From: Roseovarius sp. THAF27
GTDB lineage: Bacteria; Pseudomonadota; Alphaproteobacteria; Rhodobacterales; Rhodobacteraceae
Direction: 5' to 3'
Length of the DNA: 64,000 nucleotides
Assembly: GCF_009363655.1 (NCBI RefSeq)
Contig: NZ_CP045393.1
Location: 248,001 to 312,000 of the forward strand
The notes beneath the pieces are model-generated. The model had not been told where the DNA came from. It saw only the letters and a list, made by a program, of their open reading frames with translations, and made no database searches. Below, piece after piece: positions 36,434 to 44,579 of this stretch. Within the stretch, counting starts at the first letter, position 1; each line of letters starts with the position of its first letter. The translations under genes were made by a program, and so were the position numbers.

Positions 36434-36509
36434 GGGTGAGGGGCTTCGCCCCTCGCGCCGAAACGGGGTTTCGACGCTCACCCCAGGATATTTCCGGCCA
36501 GAGGAAGAG
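36434..36509 (+). repeat. Palindromic repeat with three-way folding potential, plus diverged 3'-end repeat
   Basis: GGGTGAG (36434-36440) can pair with CTCACCC (about 36478-36484), enclosing two further hairpins, GGGGC-TTC-GCCCC and CGAAAC-GGG-GTTTCG. Directly behind, AGGATATTTCCGGCCAGAGG (36485-36504) is a diverged copy of the GAGTATT repeat seen at 2982 and 63247. The block lies between aroC and the convergent EamA gene and may terminate both. Confidence 0.6.
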
Positions 36510-36521
36510 ACGGGCCGGTGC

Positions 36522-37391
36522 TCAGGTATCTTGCTGGCGCGACAGTTGCACGGCGAGAATGCCTGCGGTGACGACCAGCACGCCGATTATATCCCAGAAC
36601 CCTAATGCTTCGTTAAGCACGAGGGCGGCGATGGTGACGCCGAAGAACGGGGTAAGGAAGTGGAAGGTGGCGGCCTTGACCGCGCCGATGCGGTTGACCA
36701 GCGCGAACCAGACCAGCGTGGCGGCCAGGCCCGGGATCAGCGTGGTGTAGACGAAGGCGGCGATGAAGGGCCAGGACCAGGCGATTTCGAGCGTTTCGGT
36801 CGACAGCCCGACAATGCCCAGTGCAACGCTGCCGACCAGCATTTGCAGGCCGACGATCATCAGGAAGTTGCCGCCCGAGGTGGCGCCGCGCACCATCAGG
36901 GTGGCGAAGGTGAGGGCCACGACGCCACCGATGCAGAGCATGACGCCGTAGAGGTCGGCGCCGCCCTGAAGCCGTGTGCCCATGATCAGCGCGACGCCGG
37001 CCATGCCCGCGGCGAGGCCGGCAAAGCCAAGCGCGCTGACGCGCTGGCCGAGGATCAGCCAGCTGGCGAGGCCGACGAGCAGCGGCATGGAGGAGGCGAT
37101 GATGGCGGCAAGCGAGGCCTCGACCGTCTGCATGGCGACGAAGTTGAGGCCGAGATAGAGCGCGTTCTGGCACAGGCCGAAGACGATCGTGGCGCGCCAT
37201 TGCGCGGGCGTCAGGCGCCAGGACTGACCCAGGGCGCGGGCGATCAGGACGCCCAGGAGGCCGGAGATCAGGAAGCGCAGGGCGAGCGCCGTCACGGGGG
37301 GCGCGGCGGCGACGATGATGCGCGCGGAGGTGAAGGCGCTGGACCACATCACTGCAAAGGCCAGCCCCATGAAAAGCGCGCGAAAATCCAT
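36522..37391 (-). CDS. EamA/DMT-family permease
   Basis: 289 residues with ten predicted membrane helices in two EamA halves (residues ~5-140 and ~150-285), the RhaT/YdcZ-type drug/metabolite transporter design. Phrases AVMWSSAFTSARI near the N-terminus and FHFLTPFFGVTIAALVLNEAL in the second half are typical. Such carriers export amino acids, metabolites or drugs; the substrate cannot be assigned. The gene ends within the palindromic repeat region shared with aroC. Confidence 0.88.
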   Translation of the reverse strand: MDFRALFMGLAFAVMWSSAFTSARIIVAAAPPVTALALRFLISGLLGVLIARALGQSWRLTPAQWRATIVFGLCQNALYLGLNFVAMQTVEASLAAIIASSMPLLVGLASWLILGQRVSALGFAGLAAGMAGVALIMGTRLQGGADLYGVMLCIGGVVALTFATLMVRGATSGGNFLMIVGLQMLVGSVALGIVGLSTETLEIAWSWPFIAAFVYTTLIPGLAATLVWFALVNRIGAVKAATFHFLTPFFGVTIAALVLNEALGFWDIIGVLVVTAGILAVQLSRQQDT

Positions 37392-37412
37392 GATTTACTC
37401 GTCCTCGAACTG

Positions 37413-37440
37413 AAAAGGGCTGCCGGTGGGGCGACCCTTT
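37413..37440 (-). terminator. Probable terminator of the HU gene
   Basis: On the minus strand AAAGGGTCGCC pairs with GGCAGCCCTTT around CCACC (one mismatch, one G-T), followed by TCAG. It lies 25 bases after the HU stop and just upstream of the EamA start. Confidence 0.55.
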
Positions 37441-37464
37441 CCGAAACCTGGCAGGATTACAAGG

Positions 37465-37752
37465 TCAGCCGTTGACGCTGTCCTTGAGGGCCTTGGCGAT
37501 CGTCATCTTGACGACCTTGTCGGCATCCTTGTGGATCTGCTCGCCGGTGGCGGGGTTGCGCACCATGCGGGCCGGGCGCTCGCGGCAGTAGATCTTGCCG
37601 ACGCCGGGAAGGGTGACGGCGCCGCCGTTGGACACTTCCTTGGTGATGATCTCGATCATGGAGTCGAGGGCGCTGGTCGCGGTTTTCTTGTCGCTGCCCA
37701 TTTCTTCGGCGAGGGCCGCAACGAGCTGGGTTTTGGTCATCGGTTTTGCCAT
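37465..37752 (-). CDS. hupB: HU-family DNA-binding protein
   Basis: 95 residues, the standard HU length. HU dimers bend and compact DNA. The N-terminal helices (MTKTQLVAALAEEMG) are followed by the beta-arm region with the signature GVGKIYCRERPARMVRNPATGEQI; RNPATG is the DNA-intercalating tip motif. A Cys in the arm is unusual but tolerated. The ATG at 37750-37752 has GGAGACC upstream. Single gene with an AT-rich upstream region. Confidence 0.95.
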   Translation of the reverse strand: MAKPMTKTQLVAALAEEMGSDKKTATSALDSMIEIITKEVSNGGAVTLPGVGKIYCRERPARMVRNPATGEQIHKDADKVVKMTIAKALKDSVNG

Positions 37753-38098
37753 TTTCTGGTCTCCTTCAACTGCCCGTTTCTTGGGCCTCCTGCGCGGGAT
37801 TTAACTGTATCTTGTAGGCAAACACAACAAATAGTGTAGCAAAACAAGGCCGATTTCGGCTGTTTGGGCCTGTTTTTTTGGTGTCCGGACCGTTTTACAC
37901 AAGATTCAGGGACCTTCAACGCGCAAACGGCGATGCCGGATGCCGGGCGGGGAATCGCCAATGAAACATGGTTATAGCGGCCGGGAGGGCCGAAAACCCA
38001 TGTCGGTATAGCGTCGGTATCCGGGTGGTATCGCGACGGTGCGCCTGTCGTGATCTGCCGGGGTTAACGGGCCGGACGCGGTTGACGGGAGGCTGAGG
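37753..38098. other. Intergenic region upstream of HU
   Basis: About 346 bases without a gene. The 100 bases nearest HU are AT-rich (ACAACAAATAGTGTAGCAAAAC) and likely hold its promoter; I cannot fix the hexamers with confidence. The remainder towards arsJ shows nothing recognisable. Confidence 0.4.
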
Positions 38099-39379
38099 CT
38101 AGGTGGCGGGGCGTTCCTGGCCCAGGCCCGGATCGAGGCGACCGGAGGCCAGCGCGGCGCCTGCGACCATGGCGGTCGCGGTGCCGAGCATCAGGGGCAG
38201 GCCACCCGTCTGGTAGGTGAGGCCCGAGAGCACGGTTCCTGCAAGGCGACCGCCGGCGTTGGCCATGTAGTAGAAGCCCACGTCCATCGTCACCCGCTCG
38301 GCCCGGGTGAAGGCGAGGATGAGGTAGGAGTGCAGCGAGGAATTGAGCGCGAAGACGCCGCCGAAGACCAGCAGGCCGGCGACAAGGGTGACGGTCAGCC
38401 ATGGCTGCGGGCCGGAGGACGCGAGCGCGGCGACGGTCAGGATGGCGGGGACGGCGGCCAGCGCCCAGGCCCAGGAGCGGGCGGCGGAGACCAGATCGGC
38501 CTCGGGTCGCGAGGCGGCGCGCAGGAGGCGGGGGGCGGCGGCCTGTACCGCTCCGTAGAGGATGACCCAGACGGCCATGAACGTCCCGATGAGGAAGAAG
38601 GCGGCGCGGTTGCCCTCCTCGGTGCCGTCCGACAGCACGGCGTAGAAGTAGATCGGGATGCCGACGACGAACCAGACGTCGCGGGCGCCGAAGAGGAAGA
38701 CGCGGGCCGCCGACAGCCAGTTGACGTTGGGCGACTTGGAAAACACCTCGGTGAACTTGGCGCCCTTGCGGCCCCTGGGCAGGCCCGGGGGCATGGCGAT
38801 GAGGACCGCCACGAGGATGAGGGCGAGGATGGCGGCCATGCCGAGCACCGCGCCGGTGAAGCCGATGAGAGCCAGGAGGGCTGCGCCCAGCAGGAAGCCC
38901 AGCCCTTTCACGGCATTCTTGGAGCCGGTGAGCACGGCAACCCAGCGGAAGAGGCCGCCGCCCGTCGTGGGGGCGAGGAGTTTGACGGCGGATTTGGAGG
39001 ACATCTTGGCGAGGTCCTTGGCCACGCCGCTGGCGCCTTGCACGACCATGACGAAGGCGACCGAAAGGCCGATGGCCCAGTCGGGATCGAGCTGGGTGAG
39101 GGCCAGGAGGGCCAGCACCTGTATCCCCAGACCGGCATAAAGGGTGGAGGTCAGGCCGAAGCGGGCGGCGATCCAGCCGGCGGCGAGGTTGGTGACCATG
39201 CCGGCGATCTCGTAGAGGACGAAGAGATAGGCCAGTTGGACAGGGGAAAAACCAAGCGTGTGGAAATGCAGAAGCACCAGCATCCGCAACGCTCCGTCGG
39301 TCAGCATGAAGGCCCAGTAGGCCGCGGTGACGGCGATATAGGCCGAGAGGCCCTCGGGGCGGGCGGAGGCCTGTGTCAC
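38099..39379 (-). CDS. arsJ: Organoarsenical exporter ArsJ (MFS)
   Basis: 426 residues with about twelve membrane helices. ArsJ exports 1-arseno-3-phosphoglycerate, which breaks down to arsenate outside, completing an arsenate-resistance route with the neighbouring GAPDH. The N-terminal [21 protein letters not shown] and the loop [21 protein letters not shown] near 130-150 are characteristic of ArsJ and not of general MFS carriers. The start is GTG at 39377-39379, overlapping the GAPDH stop by four bases. It is the last gene of the operon. Confidence 0.92.
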   Translation of the reverse strand: MTQASARPEGLSAYIAVTAAYWAFMLTDGALRMLVLLHFHTLGFSPVQLAYLFVLYEIAGMVTNLAAGWIAARFGLTSTLYAGLGIQVLALLALTQLDPDWAIGLSVAFVMVVQGASGVAKDLAKMSSKSAVKLLAPTTGGGLFRWVAVLTGSKNAVKGLGFLLGAALLALIGFTGAVLGMAAILALILVAVLIAMPPGLPRGRKGAKFTEVFSKSPNVNWLSAARVFLFGARDVWFVVGIPIYFYAVLSDGTEEGNRAAFFLIGTFMAVWVILYGAVQAAAPRLLRAASRPEADLVSAARSWAWALAAVPAILTVAALASSGPQPWLTVTLVAGLLVFGGVFALNSSLHSYLILAFTRAERVTMDVGFYYMANAGGRLAGTVLSGLTYQTGGLPLMLGTATAMVAGAALASGRLDPGLGQERPAT

Positions 39380-40374
39380 AGCGAGGCGCCGACCATCAGG
39401 GCCACGTCGACGAGGCGGTGGGCATAGCCCATCTCGTTGTCATACCAGGCGTAGATCTTCACGTGGGTGCCGTTGACGACCATGGTGGAGGGCGCGTCGA
39501 CGATGCCCGAGCGGGTGTCGTTGGTGTAGTCGGCGGAGACGAGCGGGCGTTCCTCGTGGCCGAGGATGTTTTTCAGCGAGCCTTCGGACGCGGCCTTGAA
39601 GAAGCTGTTGACCTCTTCGGCGGTGGTCTCGCGCTCGACCTCGAAGACGCAGTCGGTGATCGAGGCGTTGAGGAGCGGCACGCGGACGGCGTGGCCGTTC
39701 AGGCGGCCCTTGAGTTCGGGGTAGATCAGCGTGATCGCGGTGGCGCTGCCGGTGGTGGTTGGGATCATCGAGTTCAGCGCCGAGCGGGCGCGGCGCAGGT
39801 CCTTGGCGGGACGGTCGACAATGGTCTGCGTGTTGGTGACGTCGTGGATCGTGGTCATGGAGCCGTGTTTGATCCGCAGGTTCTCGTGGATGACCTTGAC
39901 CACAGGCGCGAGGCAGTTGGTGGTGCAGCTGGCGGCGGTGATGATGCGGTGGCGGGCGGCGTCGTAGATGTCGTGGTTGACGCCCATGACGATGTTGGCG
40001 GCGTCGCCGTCCTTGACCGGGGCGGAGACGACGACCTTTTTCACGCCGGCGTCGAAATAGGGGGCGAGCTTGGCCTCGGTCTTGAAGACGCCGGTGCAGT
40101 CGATCACCACGTCGACGCCATCAAGAGGCAGCGCCGACAGGTCCTTGGTGCCGATGAAAGACAGGCGGGTGCCGTCGATGGTGACGCTGTCGGAATCATG
40201 GGCAAATTCGGCGTCCCAGCGGCCGTGCACGGTGTCGAATTCCAGAAGGTGCGCGTGCATCTCTGCATCGCCCACGGCGTCGTTGATCCAGGCAATGTGC
40301 GCACCGCGTTCCAGCAGAGGTTTCAGGATCAGCTTGCCGATGCGGCCCAGCCCGTTGACGGCGTAGGTGGTCAT
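39376..40374 (-). CDS. Arsenic-associated glyceraldehyde-3-phosphate dehydrogenase
   Basis: 332 residues. In ars operons this enzyme uses arsenate instead of phosphate to make 1-arseno-3-phosphoglycerate, which ArsJ removes. GAPDH features are NGLGRIGKL at 7-15, the catalytic Cys150 in [20 protein letters not shown] and [14 protein letters not shown] at the C-terminus. The ATG at 40372-40374 overlaps the stop of the ArsR-ArsC fusion by four bases, and its own stop overlaps arsJ. Expression is therefore tied to the ars operon and it is not the housekeeping glycolytic gene. Confidence 0.93.
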   Translation of the reverse strand: MTTYAVNGLGRIGKLILKPLLERGAHIAWINDAVGDAEMHAHLLEFDTVHGRWDAEFAHDSDSVTIDGTRLSFIGTKDLSALPLDGVDVVIDCTGVFKTEAKLAPYFDAGVKKVVVSAPVKDGDAANIVMGVNHDIYDAARHRIITAASCTTNCLAPVVKVIHENLRIKHGSMTTIHDVTNTQTIVDRPAKDLRRARSALNSMIPTTTGSATAITLIYPELKGRLNGHAVRVPLLNASITDCVFEVERETTAEEVNSFFKAASEGSLKNILGHEERPLVSADYTNDTRSGIVDAPSTMVVNGTHVKIYAWYDNEMGYAHRLVDVALMVGASL

Positions 40375-41216
40375 GCGGAGGCCCCGCTGTTGATGTTGGC
40401 GATGTCGTCCACGGCCTTTTGTAGGGAAATCCGGTCGAGACTGTCGAGTGACAAGCTTGTAAACGCCTTGATGCGGTTCTGAAGCGCGCCGTAGGCCTGT
40501 TGGAAGGCGAGCGCTTTTTGCGCGTCGGTGCCTTCGGCTTTCACCGGGTCGGGCATCCCCCAGTGGGCGCTGACGGGCTGGCCGGTCCAGGCCGGGCACT
40601 CCTCGTTCGCGGCCTGGTTGCAGACGGTGAAGACGAAGTCGAATTGCGGGGCGTCGGGCCCCTGGAAGACCGAGACGTTCTTGGCCTCGAGCACCGAGGT
40701 GTCGTGGCCTTTCTGTTCCAGCACATCGAGGGCGAAGGGGTTTAGTTCGGACCGGGGTTTGGTGCCCGCCGAATAGGCGTTGAAGCGGTCGCCCGCCTCG
40801 GCGCGCAGGAGGCTTTCGGCAAAGATCGAGCGGGCGGAATTGCCAGTGCAGATGAAGAGCACGTTGTATTTGCGGTCGGTCATTTGGGGAACTCCGAGAA
40901 GGGTGTGGAGGGAGGTGGTGGAACAGGCATCGGGGCGGCCGCGGCAGCAATCGCCGATGAGATAGTCGAGGGTTTGTCGCATCGCTGTCATGTCGACGCT
41001 GTAGCGCAGGGAGGTGCCCTGCCGCGTGCGCGTGATCAGCCCGGCCTGCGCCAGTGCGTTCACGTAGGTGGACAGCGTGTTGGGCTTGAGGTCGAGCGCA
41101 TGGGCCAGTTCGGTCGCCGGGACGGCATCGGGGTAGCGCCGCATCAGAAGACGGAAGACCGCCATGCGCTGGGGATGGCCGAGGGTGGCGAGCCGGTGGG
41201 GAATCAATATTTCCAT
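40371..41216 (-). CDS. ArsR-ArsC fusion: arsenic repressor and arsenate reductase
   Basis: 281 residues joining two proteins. Residues 1-100 are an ArsR winged helix ([16 protein letters not shown], recognition helix around [18 protein letters not shown]) ending in Cys90, Cys91 and Cys98, the CC-x6-C type of arsenite sensor known from atypical ArsR proteins. Residues 116-250 are a low-molecular-weight-phosphatase-like arsenate reductase: P-loop CTGNSARS (Cys123, Arg129), with resolving cysteines Cys199 and Cys207 in [11 protein letters not shown]. The ATG at 41214-41216 lies inside the palindromic operator and has no Shine-Dalgarno, so the mRNA may be leaderless or start at a nearby TTG. First gene of arsRC-gapdh-arsJ. 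Confidence 0.92.
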   Translation of the reverse strand: MEILIPHRLATLGHPQRMAVFRLLMRRYPDAVPATELAHALDLKPNTLSTYVNALAQAGLITRTRQGTSLRYSVDMTAMRQTLDYLIGDCCRGRPDACSTTSLHTLLGVPQMTDRKYNVLFICTGNSARSIFAESLLRAEAGDRFNAYSAGTKPRSELNPFALDVLEQKGHDTSVLEAKNVSVFQGPDAPQFDFVFTVCNQAANEECPAWTGQPVSAHWGMPDPVKAEGTDAQKALAFQQAYGALQNRIKAFTSLSLDSLDRISLQKAVDDIANINSGASA

Positions 41217-41234
41217 ACTTCATGAAGTATTGAA
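41211..41234 (-). promoter_or_regulatory. ArsR operator palindrome
   Basis: ATACTTCATGAAGTAT at 41215-41230 is a perfect 16-base palindrome, extended by TTC/GAA to 24 bases with one mismatched pair. It covers the start codon of the fusion gene and lies between divergent promoters. TGAAGTA also occurs twice in tandem (41223, 41231). Binding would block both RNA polymerase and translation initiation. Confidence 0.8.
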
Positions 41235-41326
41235 GTAATGAGCGGGATGCAAGGCGTGTCTTGCGGCCCGCGACCCGATCCCGGCCTGGCGGTGAACCAT
41301 GGAGCTGTGCCGTGCGTTGGCCCGAC

Positions 41327-42040
41327 ATGTCGTTTGCAACGAACAACAGGGTCTTGCGCTCTTTGAGCGCGTCGACGCGGGAGGCGGTGGGCGCGCGGTG
41401 CGAACCTGTGACGCTGGAGGCCGGCGATGTCCTGCACCGGATGGGCGATGTGACCTCGGCTGTCTATTTTCCCGAGACCGCGGTGATTTCCACGCTGGCG
41501 TCCTACAGCGACGGGAGCGGGGTCGAGATGGCGAATGTGGGACGCGAGGCGTGCAGCGCGCTGAACCTGATCCTGCGACATCCAAGGCAACTGGCCGCGG
41601 ACGAGGTGCAGATCGCGGGCCGGGCGCTGCGCTTGCCGGCAGAGCGGTTCCGGGAGCTGAAATCCGAGTATCGGGATTTCGAGAACGCCCTCTTTTCGGT
41701 CGTGCAGTCGGTTCTGTACCAGGCGATGGTCTCGGGCGCGTGCAACGCGGCGCATGAGGCCAAGCCGCGGCTGGCGCGGTGGCTGCTGACGATGGGGGAC
41801 CGGACCGACGGCAACGAGATGCGGCTGACCCACGACTTTCTGGCGCAGATGCTGGGCGTGCGGCGGGCGACGGTGACCAACGCCGCGCTGGACCTGCAGT
41901 CGCAGGGGCTGATCAAGTATGCGCGCGGGCGCCTTGAGATCACCGATATCAAGGGGCTGCGCGGGGCAAGCTGCGAGTGTTACGACTTGGTGCGTTCGGC
42001 CAATGCGGAACTGCTTCCCGATAAGAGGAGCGGTGATTGA
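41327..42040 (+). CDS. Crp/Fnr-family transcriptional regulator
   Basis: 237 residues. An N-terminal cyclic-nucleotide-binding-like barrel (about 20-130; phrases [25 protein letters not shown]) is followed by a C-terminal winged helix with the recognition segment [23 protein letters not shown] near 181-203. No Fnr-type cysteine cluster is present, so it does not bind an iron-sulfur centre in the known way. I chose ATG at 41327. It is divergent from the arsenic operon, 110 bases away, but a link to arsenic is only positional. It resembles the stress-related Crp regulators common in alphaproteobacteria. Confidence 0.85.
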   Translation: MSFATNNRVLRSLSASTREAVGARCEPVTLEAGDVLHRMGDVTSAVYFPETAVISTLASYSDGSGVEMANVGREACSALNLILRHPRQLAADEVQIAGRALRLPAERFRELKSEYRDFENALFSVVQSVLYQAMVSGACNAAHEAKPRLARWLLTMGDRTDGNEMRLTHDFLAQMLGVRRATVTNAALDLQSQGLIKYARGRLEITDIKGLRGASCECYDLVRSANAELLPDKRSGD

Positions 42041-42151
42041 CCTGTGGATTTGAGGTGCGGTAGCGTACAGAAAGCGAACGATCCATCCTGTAAGCTTGAA
42101 GGAGCTTTTCCTGTTGCTTCAGGATGAAGCGGTTTGGAGAGAAGCGACAGG

Positions 42152-43222
42152 ATGAAGCCGGAAGACATGGAAATGGGCGAAAACGAGGTCGAGCAGGCGA
42201 TACGGCTTTCGCCGTTGTCCATGGTGCTGACCGATCCGCGGCTGGACGACAATCCGATCACCTATGTCAATTCCGCCTTCGAGTCCCTGACGCTTTACAG
42301 CCGACGGTACGCGATCGGGCGGAACTGCCGTTTCCTGCAGGGTGAAGAGACCGATGCGGCGGATGTCCAGAAGCTTCGGTCGGGGCTGGATTCGGCAGAG
42401 GAATTCGAAGTCGTGATCACCAACCACCGGGCCGATGGCACGGCGTTTCGCAACCAGTTGCTGGTGGCGCCGATCCACGGCAGCGACGGTGCGCTGACCG
42501 GGTTTTTCGGCCTGCAGCGCGAAATCCCGCAGACCGTGACGATGCCGGAGCAGGATGACGCGACGCTGGGGCTGCTGCGCGAGTTGCAGCACAGGGTGAA
42601 AAACCATCTGGCGATGATCGTCAGCATGATCCGCATCCAGGCCCGCCAGGACGTCACCGAGGAGTCGCTGAAGGCGATCGGCCGCCGGATCGAGGCGCTG
42701 TCGGTTCTGTATGACGAGCTGCTGAGCGGCGGAAACAGCGAAAAGATAGAGACCGGCGCCTATCTGAGCCGGATCGCCTCGGTGGTGTCCAGCCTGGAGC
42801 CGCGCGGGGCGATACGGGTGAACGTGGAATGCGACGAGGTGTCGTTGCCGGTCGACCAGGCGGCGCGGCTGGGGCTGCTGCTGTCGGAGTTCCTGACCAA
42901 TGCGTTCGAGCACGCCTTCGCGGGCCGGTCGACCGGCACGGTCGAGGTGCGGTTCCAGCGGACCGGCGCGCAGGGCTTGCGCCTGTCGGTCGAGGATGAC
43001 GGGATCGGGTTGCCGGAAGACAGCAACTGGCCGTTCGGCGCGGCGAGCATCGAGACGCAGCGTGAGCGGGCGGAGGATCACGACGGGGCGCTGGATACGA
43101 CCGGGGACAGCGGCAAGCCCGGCGTGGGCGGCAGCATCGTCGTGGCGCTGACGCAATCGCTGGAGGCGGACCTGTCGGTCGAGACGCTGGAGCAGGGCAC
43201 GCGGGTGACGGTCGAGGTGTGA
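42152..43222 (+). CDS. LOV-domain blue-light sensor histidine kinase
   Basis: 356 residues. Residues 15-125 are a complete LOV photosensor: NPITYVNSAFESLT, the photoactive Cys59 in GRNCRFLQG, NHRADGTAFRNQL and GFFGLQREI, i.e. all flavin-contact positions. Residues 140-355 are a HisKA_2/HWE-type kinase with phospho-acceptor His147 in ELQHRVKNHLAM, an N-box around LTNAFEHAFAG and a G-box VEDDGIGLP. Light should form a Cys-flavin adduct and change autophosphorylation. The partner response regulator is not adjacent. I chose ATG at 42152 with GGAGAG upstream; a TTG 18 bases earlier is possible. Confidence 0.93.
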   Translation: MKPEDMEMGENEVEQAIRLSPLSMVLTDPRLDDNPITYVNSAFESLTLYSRRYAIGRNCRFLQGEETDAADVQKLRSGLDSAEEFEVVITNHRADGTAFRNQLLVAPIHGSDGALTGFFGLQREIPQTVTMPEQDDATLGLLRELQHRVKNHLAMIVSMIRIQARQDVTEESLKAIGRRIEALSVLYDELLSGGNSEKIETGAYLSRIASVVSSLEPRGAIRVNVECDEVSLPVDQAARLGLLLSEFLTNAFEHAFAGRSTGTVEVRFQRTGAQGLRLSVEDDGIGLPEDSNWPFGAASIETQRERAEDHDGALDTTGDSGKPGVGGSIVVALTQSLEADLSVETLEQGTRVTVEV

Positions 43223-43522
43223 CCGGGTAAGGCGGCGGCCCGGGGCTTGGGCCGGACGGGGATGTCGAGATGGTGCCGGATGCAAGGGCGTCTGCATCGA
43301 CATCGGTGCACTGGGTCTGCCCACGCGGCACGTCCGTTTTGCGGTTGCGGAGTCAACGGAGCGCCGCGACGGTTTGGGCGACCGTCTCTGCCACGTTCTG
43401 TCGCCGGATATCATGGCAATGAGCCGGGTCAGCGTGCGCCGTTTCCTTTGCGGGTCGCCGCTTTGTCGGACCGGGGCCCGGAGGGCGTGCGGCCCTGTCC
43501 GGCCGCACGCATTGACCCGTAT
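43223..43522. other. Convergent intergenic region with hairpin
   Basis: 300 bases between the LOV kinase (plus) and zinT (minus) hold no gene. GCGTGCGGCC (43485-43494) pairs perfectly with GGCCGCACGC (43501-43510), 13 bases behind the zinT stop. It has no T run, so termination is uncertain. Confidence 0.5.
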
Positions 43523-44212
43523 TCAGTGGGCCATCATTTCTTCAGCCACGTCCTCGCCGCTGAGTTCGGCGGGGTAGTAGGTTGGCCAATTGGTGACTTC
43601 CTCGAGCAACTTCGCCCGGTCGTCGCCCCAGTAGAGGTGGAAGTGCCCGGCATCCTGCGGCGCGATGGCATGGTCGCTGAACTGGATGAACGCGGGCGCC
43701 CCGGCATCGCCACCGCTCTTTTCGAAGATGTAGCGGACACCGCGGTTGCCGGCCTTGTAGGTCAGCACTTCGTAGCCGTCGTTGGCATAGCGGCCCTGCA
43801 GCGGGGTGCCGTCCTCGAAGAAGGTCACGCTGTCACCTTTGATGAGAATGCGGTCGACCTCGGTCGCATAGCCGGTCTTGTAATAGTCGGTGTATTCGGC
43901 CGCTGTCTTGTCGCCGTGCTCGGCCTTGTGCGCCATGACGGGGTCGAGCGTTCCGTCCTGCAGCAGCGGGTAGACCGATTGCCAGTCTCCTTCCCAGTCC
44001 GAGAGGGTGCGGTCCTCGATCTGGTCATCCTCGAAGTAACCTTTGTAGACCTTGTCGTCACCGTGATCGTGCTTTTCGGAGTGATCGTGTTCTTCGGAAT
44101 GATCGTGATCGTGGTCATGTGTGCTGTCGCTTTGGGCGAACGCCGGCGCGGAAAGCACGAGCAATGCGCCGGTGGCGACGGCGGCAACGCACTTGGCGAA
44201 TGTCTGTTGCAT
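43523..44212 (-). CDS. zinT: Periplasmic zinc-binding protein ZinT
   Basis: 229 residues. ZinT (YodA) scavenges zinc or cadmium in the periplasm and hands it to zinc importers. A signal peptide (1-27, APAFAQ) is followed by a His/Asp-rich metal-collecting segment at about 32-50 (HDHDHDHSEEHDHSEKHDH). The calycin-like domain has WEGDWQSVYPLL, the metal-ligand phrase FQFSDHAIAPQDAGHFH-like near 193-205 and WPTYYP. The ATG at 44210-44212 has GGAG upstream. A Zur-type palindrome lies 47 bases before the start. Confidence 0.93.
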   Translation of the reverse strand: MQQTFAKCVAAVATGALLVLSAPAFAQSDSTHDHDHDHSEEHDHSEKHDHGDDKVYKGYFEDDQIEDRTLSDWEGDWQSVYPLLQDGTLDPVMAHKAEHGDKTAAEYTDYYKTGYATEVDRILIKGDSVTFFEDGTPLQGRYANDGYEVLTYKAGNRGVRYIFEKSGGDAGAPAFIQFSDHAIAPQDAGHFHLYWGDDRAKLLEEVTNWPTYYPAELSGEDVAEEMMAH

Positions 44213-44258
44213 GAGAGGCTCCTGTGTTGACGGGATCTGCGACCCCATGAATATAGAT

Positions 44259-44271
44259 GTTATTACATAAC
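44259..44271 (-). promoter_or_regulatory. Zur-type palindrome upstream of zinT
   Basis: GTTAT-TAC-ATAAC forms a 13-base dyad inside GATGTTATTACATAACGG, close to the Zur consensus of alphaproteobacteria (TGTTAT with ATAACA arms). Zur would repress zinT when zinc is plentiful. The remaining bases from 44272 to about 44506 show nothing further. Confidence 0.7.
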
Positions 44272-44506
44272 GGTTTGTCCCTAACTGACGGATTTTGCTT
44301 TGACAACCGGGTCACGCAGTTGAAGGCCTGTTCGGACGCGAAAGACTGCCGAACGGCACGTGCCGCCGCGCGCCGGTCCGTTGCATGTGCAAGCCCGGTA
44401 CAGCGAACCGCGATGGAACCGCACGTTGTGCGTGGGTCGCTCGCAAGGTCTGTTGGCCTGGCGTGAAGGCAAGTCCGCGCCTTCTGGCACTGGCAGGCAG
44501 CCAATG

Positions 44507-44539
44507 CAAAACCGCCCCCGCAGAGCCTGCGAGGGCGGT
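44507..44539 (-). terminator. Terminator of the AGCS symporter gene
   Basis: On the minus strand CCGCCCTCGCAG pairs with CTGCGGGGGCGG around GCT (one T-G pair) and is followed by TTTT. It lies 41 bases after the stop codon. Confidence 0.85.
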
Positions 44540-44579
44540 GTCGTTGGTGGGACGGTCCCCGGTCAGGGGACCTGCGCGC

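Noticed and set aside
40371..41216. ArsR-ArsC fusion as a sequencing-error join of two genes
   Set aside because: The frame is open throughout with a natural linker of about 15 residues, and both domains are complete. It cannot be fully excluded without reads.
39376..41346. Extended GAPDH frame reaching through the ArsR-ArsC gene
   Set aside because: The canonical GAPDH start is at 40374, and the region upstream encodes the ArsR-ArsC fusion in another frame.
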